Positions 33,725-48,548 of a stretch of 64,000 bases of DNA are shown here, piece after piece. Source of the stretch: Podospora bellae-mahoneyi (taxonomy: Eukaryota > Ascomycota > Sordariomycetes > Sordariales > Podosporaceae); the NCBI RefSeq assembly GCF_035222275.1, contig NW_026946359.1, positions 1,550,001-1,614,000 on the forward strand. The letters are read 5' to 3'. Position 1 is the stretch's first letter, and every line of letters starts with the position of its first letter. The notes under the pieces are model-generated. The model ran no database searches and had not been told where the DNA came from. It worked only from the letters and a program-made list of their open reading frames with translations. The position numbers and the translations under genes were made by a program.

Positions 33725-34135
33725 GGGGTAGCTGTCTCTGTTTTTGAGTTGAGCAGCAAGTAGTTGTTGAATTGTGAATCAGTGTCCCGTTCATCTAAAA
33801 AGCACCATATCGATAAAGAGCTTGGGCATGAAGATCTCCACAACTGCTTTGCCTCCCTTTTTGCAAGATTCACAACTTCAAGCGGTGTTTACCAGAGATC
33901 CAAACCTCACTGAATGGGATGAGGACTGGCACTGGGAGTTGTCACTGGCTCCACGGCTATTCACCCTTGAGTATCTTTCGGGCAGTTTGGGTCCACAACG
34001 GCAGTAGGGGCCTATATGGAGCGCCTTCCGCAGTGCTGAGAAGACATCCCACAAATGAAAGTGACTTATTGGGATGAGATTGCCAACACTGAACAGTGTC
34101 TATTACCCTACGGCGGCAAAGAGACCACCCCGTCC
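33725..34135. other. Intergenic, convergent spacer
   Basis: Between the S28 peptidase stop and the alcohol dehydrogenase stop. No coding frame supported. Confidence 0.55.
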
Positions 34136-35653
34136 TCATTCCATCACCAACACATTCCTAAACCTCGGCTTCCCCCCCTTCATCCCCTCGAACGCCTCAT
34201 TCACCCTATCCAACCCAAACCTCTCGACAAAACACCTCACCCCATTCCTCTTCGCAAACGCCACCGCCTCCTCCCCATCCACCGCCGTCCCCGTCGACCA
34301 CCCACTGACCGAGACCGCCTTCGTCACCATCAAAAAAGTATCAAACTCCACCCCCCCAACCGGCGCCAAAACCACCATCCTCCCAAAATTCGCCAACCCC
34401 CCCAGCAACCCCCCAATAGCCTTCGCACTAGGCGCCGTACTAACAATCACCTTCGCCCCTCCCATCTCCTGCAACCTCTCCACCGGATCCTCAACCAGCG
34501 AATCGATATACCCATCCGCCCCCAACTCCCCCATCACCAAATCCTTCTTGTCACTCCCCGTCGAGACTCCGATAGTCTTGTACCCCATAGCCTTGGAGTA
34601 CTGCACCGCCAGATGGCCCAACCCTCCGACGCCCTGGACGGCAACAACGGCTTCCTCCCCGGGGATGATCCCGCTGTGGCGGAGGGCGTTGAAGACGGTG
34701 GTGCCGGCGCAGAGGAAGGGAGCCGTGGAGGCGGGGTCGGCGTCGAGGGGGATGCGCGAGACGGCTTCGTGGCGGAGGAGGCAGTATTCCGCGTAACCGC
34801 CGTTCATGGAGACGCCGTTGATGGCCTCGTTGGCGCAGTACTGGTGGGCGCCTTTGACGCAGGAGGGGCAGGTGCCGTCGTGGCCTGGGGGCGGGGGTGG
34901 GGGGAGGGTGTCAATGAAGGAGGCAAGATAGGGAAAAGGAGGTGATGGAGAGGGGCAAGAAGGGTGAAATGGGGTAATATGCTGCTAAAGTGGGAATGTG
35001 ACAAATGTGCAAAAAGGGCAGGATAACAAGCTCCACAATGGGAAAAAGTAAATTTGGCAGGAACAAAGAAAGGGAAGGAGCGACAAAGAGAAAGGGGGCC
35101 ACAAAAGGGAAGGAACGTCAACCAAAGACCGTAAGGGAAAGAGCAATCAACGAGAGGAAAGAACGACGCAACAAAATACCACAGCAGAAAAATGCTTACC
35201 ACCATGCCATCCGCCCCCGACCCTCTCCCCAAGACTAAACCCCTTCACCCCCTCCCCCAGCGCAGCAACCTCCCCGATGATCTCGTGTCCCAAAATCCTT
35301 GGAAACGACGTCGGGATTATCCCCGCCGCAACGAAGGCATCAGTGTGGCAGATCCCACACGCCAGCACCTTCACTAGAATCTGGCCTGGACCAGGGGGTA
35401 TTAAGGGCAAGGACTGCAGCTCCAGAGGCTGGTTCAGTCCCGTGAGCACAGCTGCCCTGAATGTTTTAGGGAGGTTACTGATTGCGGACATGGTGGATAG
35501 TGTTGATAAATCCCGTCGGGTTGGTGAGTGATATGGAAACGACGCTTGGAAGTCCGAGATGCAATTGAGAGGTTTGCGGAGGTGCACCGGATGGAGGCGG
35601 AGACAGGAGGAGATGAAGGTGCGGGCATGGGGACTTTTGTAAAGGGTGGCCAT
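34136..35653 (-). CDS. Zinc alcohol dehydrogenase, possibly mitochondrial
   Basis: Two exons, 35653-35200 and 34884-34136, separated by a long 315-nt intron; 400 residues. Medium-chain zinc alcohol dehydrogenase: catalytic zinc region ACGICHTD and GHEIIGEV, then across the junction GWHGGHDGTCPSCVKG, and the NAD-binding VQGVGGLGHLAVQYSKAMG. The structural-zinc lobe shows three cysteines, the first of the usual four being replaced by Asp. From the ATG at 35653 a 54-residue Arg/Ser-rich, acid-poor leader precedes MSAISNLPKTFRA, which looks like a mitochondrial presequence as in yeast ADH3; starting at 35491 would give a cytosolic form. It could interconvert ethanol or other primary alcohols and aldehydes. 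Confidence 0.92.
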
Positions 35654-35905
35654 TGCGAGCGGGTTTCTGGTGTTTGTCGTCGGAGAGGGTCTATGTTGTA
35701 GATTAGGTGCTTACTCAGTTTGTAGCACTTGAAACGCGGACTTCGGCCTGGTTGCTGGATGGAGGCGAAAAGTTGGAGGGACGTATTGATGTGCGGGCTG
35801 GTAATCGTCAAGCTGATGTCATGGCGTTGGGTGTTCAGTAAACATATTCCTAGTATTTCCTAGACCGCAGTTTTCGGTACACCTTTTTTATTTTACTATA
35901 ACCTA

Positions 35906-38564
35906 CTAATCTCCAAATCTTAGCAAGATATTTGATGTCTGTTGTTCCCTAGTAGTACGGTGAGGAGAGTATAGTAGGCTGAGGTGGCGGACAATCGGAT
36001 CGTCATGGGAAAAGCTGATTGCCCAAGTGGGAGGAACAATGACAAGCTCTCGTGCTGTTAGAAAGAGCTCTTGGAACACTGAAGATGCCAGCGGTAGATA
36101 GGTAGTCATTGCTGCAGGTGCTGACTGTAATCTACGGAAAGAAACCATGTTTAGTGATCGTGCCGCCGGAGGAACCCTAACCCTGGTCCTTTTGCGTCCA
36201 AGTCACTCGGGGGTAATTCAGGGGTTACACCAGGTGGATCCATCTCTTAGCGAGGACAAAGGTTTACCCATCTTGATCATACACATTCCGAATGAACCCA
36301 TCCGCCTCCTTAATAATATGGACGCTTTGATCCACGCTGGGTGAACTTGGTCCCCCAACAACTTCCTGCCAGCCCTCCAACAACTGGGTGAGGTGATGTC
36401 CTGCAGCCAAGACTTCTGGTCCGATGAGGTTGCGTAACGATGGCACTTGACATGCGGCAAGAAGTACAAGCATTGCCCCGGCCATTCTAGTGATGTATTA
36501 GCTGGAGCATACTGACTAGCGGTTGTGACTTACGACAGAGAACAAATCCATGTGTCTACGAGGATTGTTTGGGAAAAACCTCGCAGATTGAGGATGTGAA
36601 GGAGGCAGGCGTCGAGACAGGACTTGCAATTGCCGAGGATGCCCTGGTCCGGTGATACAGAAGGACTGGTGTTCCCGGTTCCGTCATGGATATTAGTGAG
36701 GGACTGCCCGCTGAGCATCCCCATCAGGTACCTATCACAAAAGTGAGAGACGTTTCAGACGAGACAAAAGCGGCGTAACTTACGGTCGATATATCACACT
36801 TCGGCAAGTCAGGTATCTCTGCCTCAGAAACTTCCCATGTTCAGTCATTTCGCCAGACGGCTTTCGCTGTCGCCTAGAGTCGATTTCCGGCACCTCAAAC
36901 GTAAAAGCGCTAGGAAGAACGTCTCTCCACTCCTCCAACTGGTGGTCCAGTTCCGCAACCACGCTGGGAAATCGATTGATGTCCATCCCCGCACCAGTAT
37001 CCTTTGCGTACAAAAGCTGATGTACTCGATTCAGCAGCCGTCTCATCGAAATGCATGCCAGGAAGTACAACGACGACAGCTCCTCGTCCTTGGGTGACTC
37101 ATGGGTGTGATACGTGCCCACCGGCAGTGAGACTGAAGACTCAATTCTGGCAATGCCCGATAGTGGTACGTGGGACAGCTCAGCTAGATAATCCGATTCG
37201 AGAATGTAGCAAGCCCAAAAGATTCTTTTTGTTCTTTCCTCCTCTTCAACACCGACGTTCCTTGAACTTGGCAGGTGTGTGTTCGATGACTGTATGTAAG
37301 GCGACGAGGTGGAGGGAACTGAATCTGCGTAGGACAACAGCAACATGCATTTTGACGATGCTGATGAGATGTACTGCCATGCTTGGAGAGGACGCCGGAG
37401 GAAAGCAAAGTAGATGCTGCCAAACCCAGGTCTTTAGTCAGCGCGAGATTGAAATGAGTGGAGGACACACTTACGCAGTGAAGAACAAACACTGAGCTGA
37501 TGTTGAGCTTACATCAGTTTGAGCCACATAAAGCATTTTCAGTGCTTTTTCAAAGAAGAGGTCGCCCCTAGAGCGAGCAGAAGCCTTTTCTTCTTTCTCT
37601 TTCGAATCCGGGGACCGTGGACTGTTCACCAGTCTCGAGGTGACCTTGCTCGCATAGCCCAATGCTAACGTCAACAATGCTAGGCAGGTCTCTGGCGTAT
37701 CCTCCTCTTCATGGCAACCACCCAGCATTGTCTGCTTCGTTTTTGCCAGTTGATGCAGTGACATTGTTGGGTACCAAAAGTTGAAGTTTTGGGAAAAGGC
37801 ATCCAGGGTTGCATCTATTTCCTCTTCTGGGAGATTGCATGATGCATCGTCAGACCACTGGCTTTTGACTTTCAGCGGGTGGCGCGACCTTTCCAACTCG
37901 AAGATTGGTATGTAATGCTGTCGAAGACTGGGAAACGCATCAAAGTGTGGCCAGTGCAACACGGACTCAGTCGTCGATGTGTGCCAAGATTCGAGCACTG
38001 CATTATCGAGCTCGTTGGGGGTAGGAGTTGTCGGACTCATCCCATACTGGCCAATACTTCTAGTACGTTGACGACTGAGTGTTTGGTGATGCGTATGCAG
38101 CTCACTCAGAGGACTGCTGGAGGAGCTTGTGGTGCGTGTTGACGCCGTTTGGGTTGAGGTTGTCATTGACTGCAGCGACATCTGGAACATGTCAGACACA
38201 TGGACTCGAAGTCTGCCCATCCGAGACTCGAGTAGACCTACGAGATTGGCGTTCATTTTATGCAGGAAGGTTTCCAAACGTAACACTCCATCCAATATCA
38301 AGTCGCTCTTCCCTCTCCTTGATTCACACTGTCAGCTTTTACAAAATCTAGTGTTCTGCTGTGCAAAAAGTGCTACTGACGAATTGGCCTCGGAGCCATA
38401 TGTGCAGTCATTTTCGGTCGAAGCACATGCCACGCAAGGATCTTTCCCATCACATCTGAATTTCGTAACCTGTGAGCAACTGTCTCTCCTCTGGGTTTGG
38501 AACCCACACACCGGGGATCTCACCTGATTTTTCGTGCTCGGCACAGGTCACACTTCCACTTCAT
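35906..38564 (-). CDS. Zn2Cys6 transcription factor
   Basis: Seven-exon model on the minus strand: 38564-38524, 38455-38377, 38328-37475, 37416-36784, 36731-36534, 36486-36268, 36131-35906; introns 47-136 nt; 749 residues. The zinc cluster is split by intron 1 and reads, once joined, CDLCRARKIRC then DGKDPCVAC and ASTENDC, with the exact CX2CX6CX5CX2CX6C spacing. The middle-homology region (Fungal_trans) is recognisable: FNFWYPTMSLHQLAK, TCLALLTLALGYAS, ERTKRIFWACYILESDYLAE and LSSLYFLACISMRRLLNR. The start is uncertain: an upstream ATG with more basic residues would need a 32-nt intron, which seems too short. It lies about 520 bases from the permease gene and is a good candidate for its local regulator (inference). 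Confidence 0.88.
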
Positions 38565-39086
38565 CAGCCCAGGCTGGCGAAGTAAGCAAGACAGTTAGCA
38601 CTCACCGCATGGGATGTACGAAGCCTCTTCCTCGCAGGTTCCCCTGTGTGGACGTAGTCGAGCATGATTGCAGAGGACTCATGCACCAAGAGGTATCCCA
38701 GCACTTAGTAACGTTGGAGAAAACTGGGTCTTGGACTGGAAACTTGGGAGACATGAGCCCTTAAGCTTATTTTGCATGTGCTGCGGAGAAAGCGGGGATA
38801 GCAAGGGTAAATCGAGAATCGCTTGTTATCCTAGGTGGTATTGAAGAAATATTCCGAAAACCTTAAGCGCACCCTGATCACCTCGGGGGATTTTGGTCCG
38901 TTCCAGAGTTAACAACCAGTCGGCACAATCACATTCCCTCCCCTACAGGTATACATTATGTTAGTACCAACCCTCTCCTATAGGCTTTTTTGTGCAACTC
39001 TTCTGTCAGATTATGGTTCAAGAACTAGGTACCTAGGTACATACTCATTCAATACCAGCAGCTCGGCTCCTACATGTTTCACAATC
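38565..39086. other. Intergenic, regulator promoter
   Basis: Spacer between the permease stop and the regulator start. It carries a palindromic run around CTAGGTACCTAGGTAC near 39028; no gene. Confidence 0.5.
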
Positions 39087-40758
39087 CTAAGGGTCATGAT
39101 CAAGTTCCAATGCTGGGTTTGCGCCGACGGTGTTGAGAACAGTTTGGGCACTTCTCTTCTCCAAACTCTTCTTGACCGGGTTAGGGGCAGAAAACACCTC
39201 TTCCAATTCCTCCAATGTTCTGTCTTTGGTCTCTGGAAACAGGAAGTAGATGAATGCTGCCTCAAAAAGATCCCAGAACACAAAAACCAAGTAGAAGTAA
39301 TAACCAATCTTCTCAAAGGCAGGGCCAGAAGCGTACTGCAAAATCGTTGATGCAGCAGCCGAGGAGAAATTCCCAACGGCGGTTCCTTTGGCTCGTGTCG
39401 ATGTAGGAAGGCACTCTGAAATGTACATGCTTTGAAGGGGTGTCCAACCAAATGAGAAGACAATTCCAAATATGAAGATGAAGGCGATGGTGGTGTTGGC
39501 AGCTGCTACTTGGGTCGGATCATCAGTAGCCATTTTGCTGGTGCCTGTGATGATGGCAAAGCAAACAGAAGCAAACACAATCGTGTAGAGCAGCAGCGCT
39601 CGCCGGCCAATGACGTCTGACATGCGAGCGCCAAGAACAGCTCCGAAGAGCGACAGCACGGGGTTGATACCGTTGAGCGCCAGCACTCGCTGCTCTTGCA
39701 CAATACCTGCGGACTCCAGCATTGTGACCATGTAATAAGACGACAACGAATTGCCGCTGATCTGGCCAAAGATGCCCATCCCGAGAACGCAAATCAGACG
39801 CCGTCGTGCGGAATGAGTGTTCCACAATTCATGATAATCGTACCACTTCTTATCGGACGCCTCGGAGGAAATTTGGTTCATCATCTCCTTGATTTGTAAC
39901 TGGACAATTGGGTGATCGGTCCGCCCTTCTCCATGGTAAACCGCCAAGACGTGGAGTGCATCCTCGTGTCTGTCTTGGGCCACCAACCATCTTGGACTTT
40001 CTGGCAACCAGAATACACCCAGACAGACTAAGCCAGAAGTCACCATCTGGCACCAAATTGGAATGCGCCAAGCATCGAGCGTGCCAATGTAGGAGCAACC
40101 GTAGACTGTCCATGAGGCGATGATGCTCCCAATGTACCACGTGCAGTTGTAGAGGCCCGTGAGAGTACCTCTCCACTTCGGATGAGCCATTTCAGACACG
40201 TAGCACGGTGCTGAAACACAGCAAAAGCTCACCCCGAATCCGAGAACGAAGCGTCCAGCGAGGAATTGACCGGGAGTTGTACTCGGTGCTTGGACACAAG
40301 TACCAATGATGATGATTATAGCCCCTGTGAACATGCCCCAGCGGCGCCCAAACCAATCGTTGACGGGACCAGTGAAGAAGACTGCTGCGACGGAGCCGAT
40401 GTTGTACATGGCGAAGACCAGGCCGGTACTCGATCCTGCTGTTTTCCTGGTGATTCAAAGTCAGTACGGTGGTGCGAGTGTCACATACAGTCCAACTGAA
40501 TGTATCTTACATGTTGAAGTACTGTTGATACGACTTCATCCCGTTCAGCCCGCCCATCAGGCTTCCATCGTAGCCATTAAGACATCCGCAAAGGTAGGCT
40601 ATTGAAAGTACAAGGTACAGACGTGCCATATTTGCCGACCAAGGGGAGTATTTGGTGTCGTCGACATCGTGGGCGAGCCGCACGGCAACGTCGGTGTCGC
40701 GGAACTTGTCATCGTGATGGTCGGCGAAAGACGCCGCCTTCTTTGTGCCCGCCGCCAT
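39087..40758 (-). CDS. MFS sugar porter, lactose-permease-like
   Basis: Two exons, 40758-40511 and 40446-39087, intron 64 nt; 535 residues. Twelve-helix major facilitator of the sugar-porter family in the plasma membrane: [17 protein letters not shown] in helix 1, DWFGRRWGM between helices 2 and 3, [19 protein letters not shown] in the central loop, GRRALLLYT, and [18 protein letters not shown] at the end. The loop and N-terminal style ([20 protein letters not shown]) resemble fungal lactose permeases (LAC12/LacpA group). Divergent to the LacZ-type beta-galactosidase with a shared 0.95-kb promoter, so lactose or a related galactoside is the likely substrate (context inference). The frame is open further upstream of the chosen ATG, but only a non-ATG start exists there. 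Confidence 0.92.
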
Positions 40759-41711
40759 ATTGTCGGCAAACTCCAATGGATTTCTTCAAGGTTAGCAATG
40801 GGAAAGGCCAAATCTTCTAGGAGAACGACGGTGGTCAGTGAAAGAAGAACTTCCACTGTTCGGGATGTGCAGTGCTTTTGTGAAGCGTTTACTTCATTAT
40901 GGTATCATTGATGTGGTATCAAACCACTGCTACCTAGGTAGCTTCCCCGCACAGGACATCTCATTATGGTCTTGATGCCGGAAGATCTGAAGCTTTAATG
41001 GGCCGGATATTGCCTTGCATGATTTCATGGTGGCATTGTTCGTTGAATGCCGGCGCTTGATGTATCAGTGTAACTTAAAATTTGGTCTACCTATCCCCCG
41101 CCTATCCCACCCCCACTGAGCAGGTGCGTTGCCGTTCGGCTCCGGTATCCCCGATCGATGTAATTGGATGGGTGAATTCGTTGTTGAGATCAACCCCGCC
41201 ATCTCCAACATTGAGCTCTCACCGCCACCATACCTGTCCTGATCTTTGGAGGGGCTGTTTTGTTTCCTTGTATACATTCTTGCTAACCAAAATCTCCAAA
41301 GAAAATATCTGTTCTATGTCCCTGTCTAAGGCAAGAAAGATCATCAAAGGTTGCTTGATCACAATAAGGCCCTTCGTGTCGTGGTATTGGCGGGGACCAA
41401 GCAAACGCTTTCCTAAATCTACCAGACGTCTTCAATGCTTGGTCAAAATGATGTTTTACGGGGCAGCTGCATGTTGAAGCTGATTGGAGGGATATCTGTG
41501 GACAACAACAACAATGGGACACTGAAGATCCCCCGCATATGTTCGTCGCGTGGCACGATTTCAACCCCAATAGACCCCTCACCACCACCATTGCAACCCG
41601 TCTTCCCAAACACTTCGAGGATCTAGCTGGAAGGGGTCTAGAAAAATATCCCAGCTTCCAACAAGGGCGGCTCCTTTCCAACTTGGAAACACGGGCCTCC
41701 AAGCAGCAAAC
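40759..41711. promoter_or_regulatory. Shared divergent promoter, permease and beta-galactosidase
   Basis: 953 bases between two start codons pointing apart; no coding frame inside. Four SYGGRG-type hexamers (the CreA consensus) lie at 41096, 41111, 41390 and 41531, two of them 15 bases apart, but about that many are expected by chance. An inverted CCAAT (ATTGG) is at about 41386. No clear CGG-N11-CCG site of the GAL4/LAC9 type was found. Co-regulation of the pair is inferred from geometry. Confidence 0.5.
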
Positions 41712-45130
<3,419 letters not shown>

Positions 45131-45428
45131 GTAACGGGTAGCTTACGATCTCAAATACTTGGATATGTTTTGGAAAGAGATGACATTACACTTTCTCCCT
45201 CAAAAGCGCTCAGAGAACAACACCACAAGGTATTAGGGCAAATCGTTGAACATCGAACTCGACAGTTTGGTAGACCTACTGGCCTTTGAACCAAAAGCGT
45301 TCTCCAATTCAAACAGCCGACTTACTAATATGATATCCCACACAACCATGGCCCGTGCTTCCAGGAGGTTCCTCTCCCACAGCTCAACAACCCCGCAGTG
45401 AGTGCAAGCGGGGGACTCGGGATGGACC
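45131..45428. other. Intergenic
   Basis: Short spacer between the beta-galactosidase stop and the PLP-enzyme gene; nothing recognised. Confidence 0.5.
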
Positions 45429-46738
45429 ATGTCCGCCACCCTTCTCATCAACCTTCCGGCAAGAAGATCCCAACTCAGTCGTGCTGCCAGTGTCATCATG
45501 CCCCCAACAGTCCAGTTCAACTCCTCCGCCACCTCATGGCGCTCTTCACCCCCCACAGACCTGGGCAGCACCACCTCCCAAACGATCCAAACCTTTCACT
45601 CCCTCCTCCCCTCCTACAGCCCCACACCCCTCCAGCCCCTTCCCTCCATCGCCCAAGACCTAGGTATCAAAGCCGTCTACCTCAAAAGCGAAGCCTCCCG
45701 GCTCGGGCTCCCTTCGTTCAAAATACTAGGTGCCTCATGGGCTGTTTACCGCGCCGTCCTTGAATTCCTTGCCGTTGGGCTGGTCCCCAACCAGGCACTC
45801 CCCTCTCTGGATGACATTAAGAAAGTGATCCACGACAGGGGTTTGGACGAGTTAAAGGTAATCACCGCCACAGCAGGCAACTGGGGACGGGCGGTGGCCA
45901 AGATGGCGGGGTATCTCGGTTTGAAGACCGTGGTTTTCGGGAGTGATCATATGCATCCTACCACAAGAGAACTGATACGCAACGAGGGGCTAGGGACCGA
46001 GGTTAGGGTGGTGAAAGGGAGTATTGTTGATGCTGCGAACGAGGCGAGGGAGTATGCGATGGAAGAGGGGAGGGAAAAAGAGAGGTTGTTGGTTATGGAT
46101 ATGGGTTTTGTGGGAGGGGAGAAAGTTCCTGGGGTGAGTTTTGCAAGTCTCATGACAATGACATTTGAGTTGTTATGCTGACAGTGGAATAGTGGGTTGT
46201 GGAGGGATACAGCACTATGCTTACGGAGTACGAGACTCAGATTCGGGAACAAACTGATGGTCAACGGGGTGCGACACATGCTTTTGTTCCTTGCGGTTGT
46301 GGATCTATCGCGAGTGCTGTCACGCAGTTTTTTAGGGACGCCAAAAGGGAGGATGATGTGAAAGTTGTGGTTGTCGAGCCGGATTCTGCGGCTTGTTTGT
46401 TGGCTTCACTTGAAAGGGGAGAGTATAGTACGGTTGAGACAGGGGATGAGACGATTATGTGTGGGATGAACTGTGGGACACTGTCAGGGAGCGCTTGGGA
46501 GGTTTTGGGGAAAGGTGTGGAGGCGGGTGTAGCTGTGACTGATAAAGAGGCTCATCGGGCTGTGGTGGATCTTGAGAATGAGGGGGTTGAAGCTGGGCCT
46601 TGCGGTGCGGCTACATTGGCCGGGTTGAGGAGAGTCTGCGCGGATGTTTCGGCGAGGGAGAAGTTAGGGTTGGGTGCGGAGGCGGTGGTAGTGTTGTTCT
46701 GTACCGAGGGGAAGAGGGAATATGAGGTGCCAGTGTAA
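45429..46738 (+). CDS. PLP lyase, diaminopropionate ammonia-lyase-like
   Basis: Two exons, 45429-46133 and 46193-46738, intron 59 nt; 416 residues. Fold-type II PLP enzyme of the tryptophan-synthase-beta/threonine-dehydratase superfamily. The PLP lysine is in LPSFKILGASWAVYRAV (about residue 97). TATAGNWGRAVAKMAGYLG binds the substrate carboxylate, PCGCGSIASAVTQFF is the phosphate-binding glycine loop, and EAGPCGAATLAGL is near the end. The SFK-x-LGA form and the GNWGRAVA motif fit diaminopropionate ammonia-lyase-like proteins, which turn 2,3-diaminopropionate (or serine) into pyruvate and ammonia. From the chosen ATG a basic leader (LPARRSQLSRAASV) looks like a mitochondrial presequence; MPPTVQFN at 45498 is the alternative start. 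Same direction as the beta-galactosidase, no obvious pathway link. Confidence 0.87.
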
Positions 46739-48548
46739 CAAGGATTGGATGGACGGAACCTACCGAGATTTTGTTGACCCATCATCTGGTAAGGACGGCC
46801 GATGTTCACGGTCCATAGGATGAAACGCTCGTGGGTCTTACACAGGAAGGCTGTGTGGAGCATAGACTCGCACGACTCAGGCCAACAGTAACAAAGTAGA
46901 GCCAATGATTTGGAATACGGTGGTTGGATGATAGAATACAACTCAACTACGCGAGGATGCGGTGAGTGTGGTATCAGCTGTTGGCACATGCAGATATAAT
47001 GATCCGATTGCTGCTATCTGCATTCCTATACCCGTTCATTTCCGTTGGTCCTTGTTGTGTCAGAAAATGCATCTGCCTCACTGGATGGCGTTTGCCTCAT
47101 TGAAATCTCATCAACAAACCGCAAAGGGATGCTACCTTGGCTGTCGTTCTGCTAGATCTTGGTCCATGGCCACTCTTCTTGGCTGACGAGAGAGGCACTT
47201 AGTTGGCCATCATGCTCATAGTCGCAGAATTATCGCTGTTTCCCAGGTCAAAGACAGCCATCTACACGATAACCATTCGCATCGCTCCACCTCAACATTG
47301 GCAAACCCACATTATATGGCCTGAGGCAATTCAGTCACATGAAGTCAGACAGTAGTAAAATGGCTGATTGATTCACCGCAGTTCGGTTTGCCCGAGATCC
47401 AACCGAGAAACATGGGGCAAAGGGCTTTGAGGAAGGTGACACGAACAGTATTTTGGTGCAAAGCGGGCCAAGTGACGTTATCATTATCCACATGCAAGTC
47501 CACTCCAAAGGCAAGACGGTGTGGTATCACGTCTCGGAAACTGGGACTTTATGCAGATCCCCCAGCCAATTCACCCTCCGAAAAAAATCCATCTCGGTAA
47601 ATCTTTGAGCTGTTTGTCTGGAGAAACTGCACTACTGGATTTCTGGGGATGCGGGTTCAGGGACCCTGTGAAGTTTGACAGGTTAGTTCCCGCAAAAATA
47701 TCCAAGCGACACGGAATGTTTGATGGACGGAAACCAGACTTCTACGAAACACTGGATGGCCTATCAACTCTCTAGAACTGACCGGGGTTTCGTCCGGTCC
47801 ACCGTGAACTCCGTTTGGCGGATTTCCTATTGCCCAGAAGTGAACAACTGCCGCTCAAGCTTCCCCAAGCTCCCGGCCCGAACACCAAGAAATCTTCATC
47901 TGAACTATGACCTCATCGCACCCCGCACCAATGCGACCCCTAAAACCCTTCACTTGCGAACCGGACCTTGGCCGAAGTCACCAATACTCCTAACTGCAGG
48001 TTTCATATCAAGAGTTTTTTTTCTGACCGTATCCGCGTTGGGATAGCCATGGGAATATCCCTTCAAACCTTTCATCCGAGGTTGCACCATGCAGAAACGA
48101 TGATCACAATCCAACCTCTTACACCCACAACTACCCACACAAAACCCACCAGATCTGGGAATATGGGCGGAACAAGATCGTCCCTCACCCCGCTGGGATG
48201 CCCTTAGCCCGCCAATGCGATTCACAGGCTCGACAGGACCGCACGTGGAGAGTTACCGAGTGACAGCATCCTGCAACACGCTCCACGGTGCTCGACAGCG
48301 GCTGGCAACGGTTCACTCGACCAACACGCTATCCTACACAGTCCCACCCTTCTCGCCGCTCACTGGTTGCGTAGTCAGCCGGGAGAGGGGACCGTTCCCG
48401 GAAACCGTTACCTTTCAGGTCGGAGCCGGGCAACCCTTCCAGCATGCGGTGCTATGGTATATAAGATGGGCGCCTGTCCCGAGTCTGACCGTCCAGCAAG
48501 TTTATCAGTCATTCCTTCTTCACTGGCAACGGCCGAATCGTTACGACC
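46739..48548. other. Long intergenic region before hexose transporter
   Basis: 1.8 kb with no supported gene; frames up to 108 codons lack motifs. Long upstream regions are usual for regulated fungal sugar transporters. The last 350 bases are C-rich with a TATA element (listed). Confidence 0.5.
48458..48464 (+). promoter_or_regulatory. TATA-like box of hexose transporter
   Basis: TATATAA 85 to 91 bases upstream of the transporter ATG, the only good TATA element nearby. Role inferred from position. Confidence 0.4.

Noticed and set aside
34055-34945. Plus-strand frames of 296 and 240 codons over the alcohol dehydrogenase exon
   Set aside because: Pro/His/Arg-rich antisense shadows of a GC3-biased coding exon.
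38565-38690. An upstream first exon for the Zn2Cys6 regulator beginning MLDYVHTGEP
   Set aside because: It gives an attractive basic sequence before the zinc cluster but needs a 32-nt intron, shorter than fungal introns usually are; kept only as an alternative.
40759-41711. CreA-type SYGGRG sites as proof of carbon repression
   Set aside because: Four hits in 953 bases is about what chance predicts for this loose consensus on both strands.
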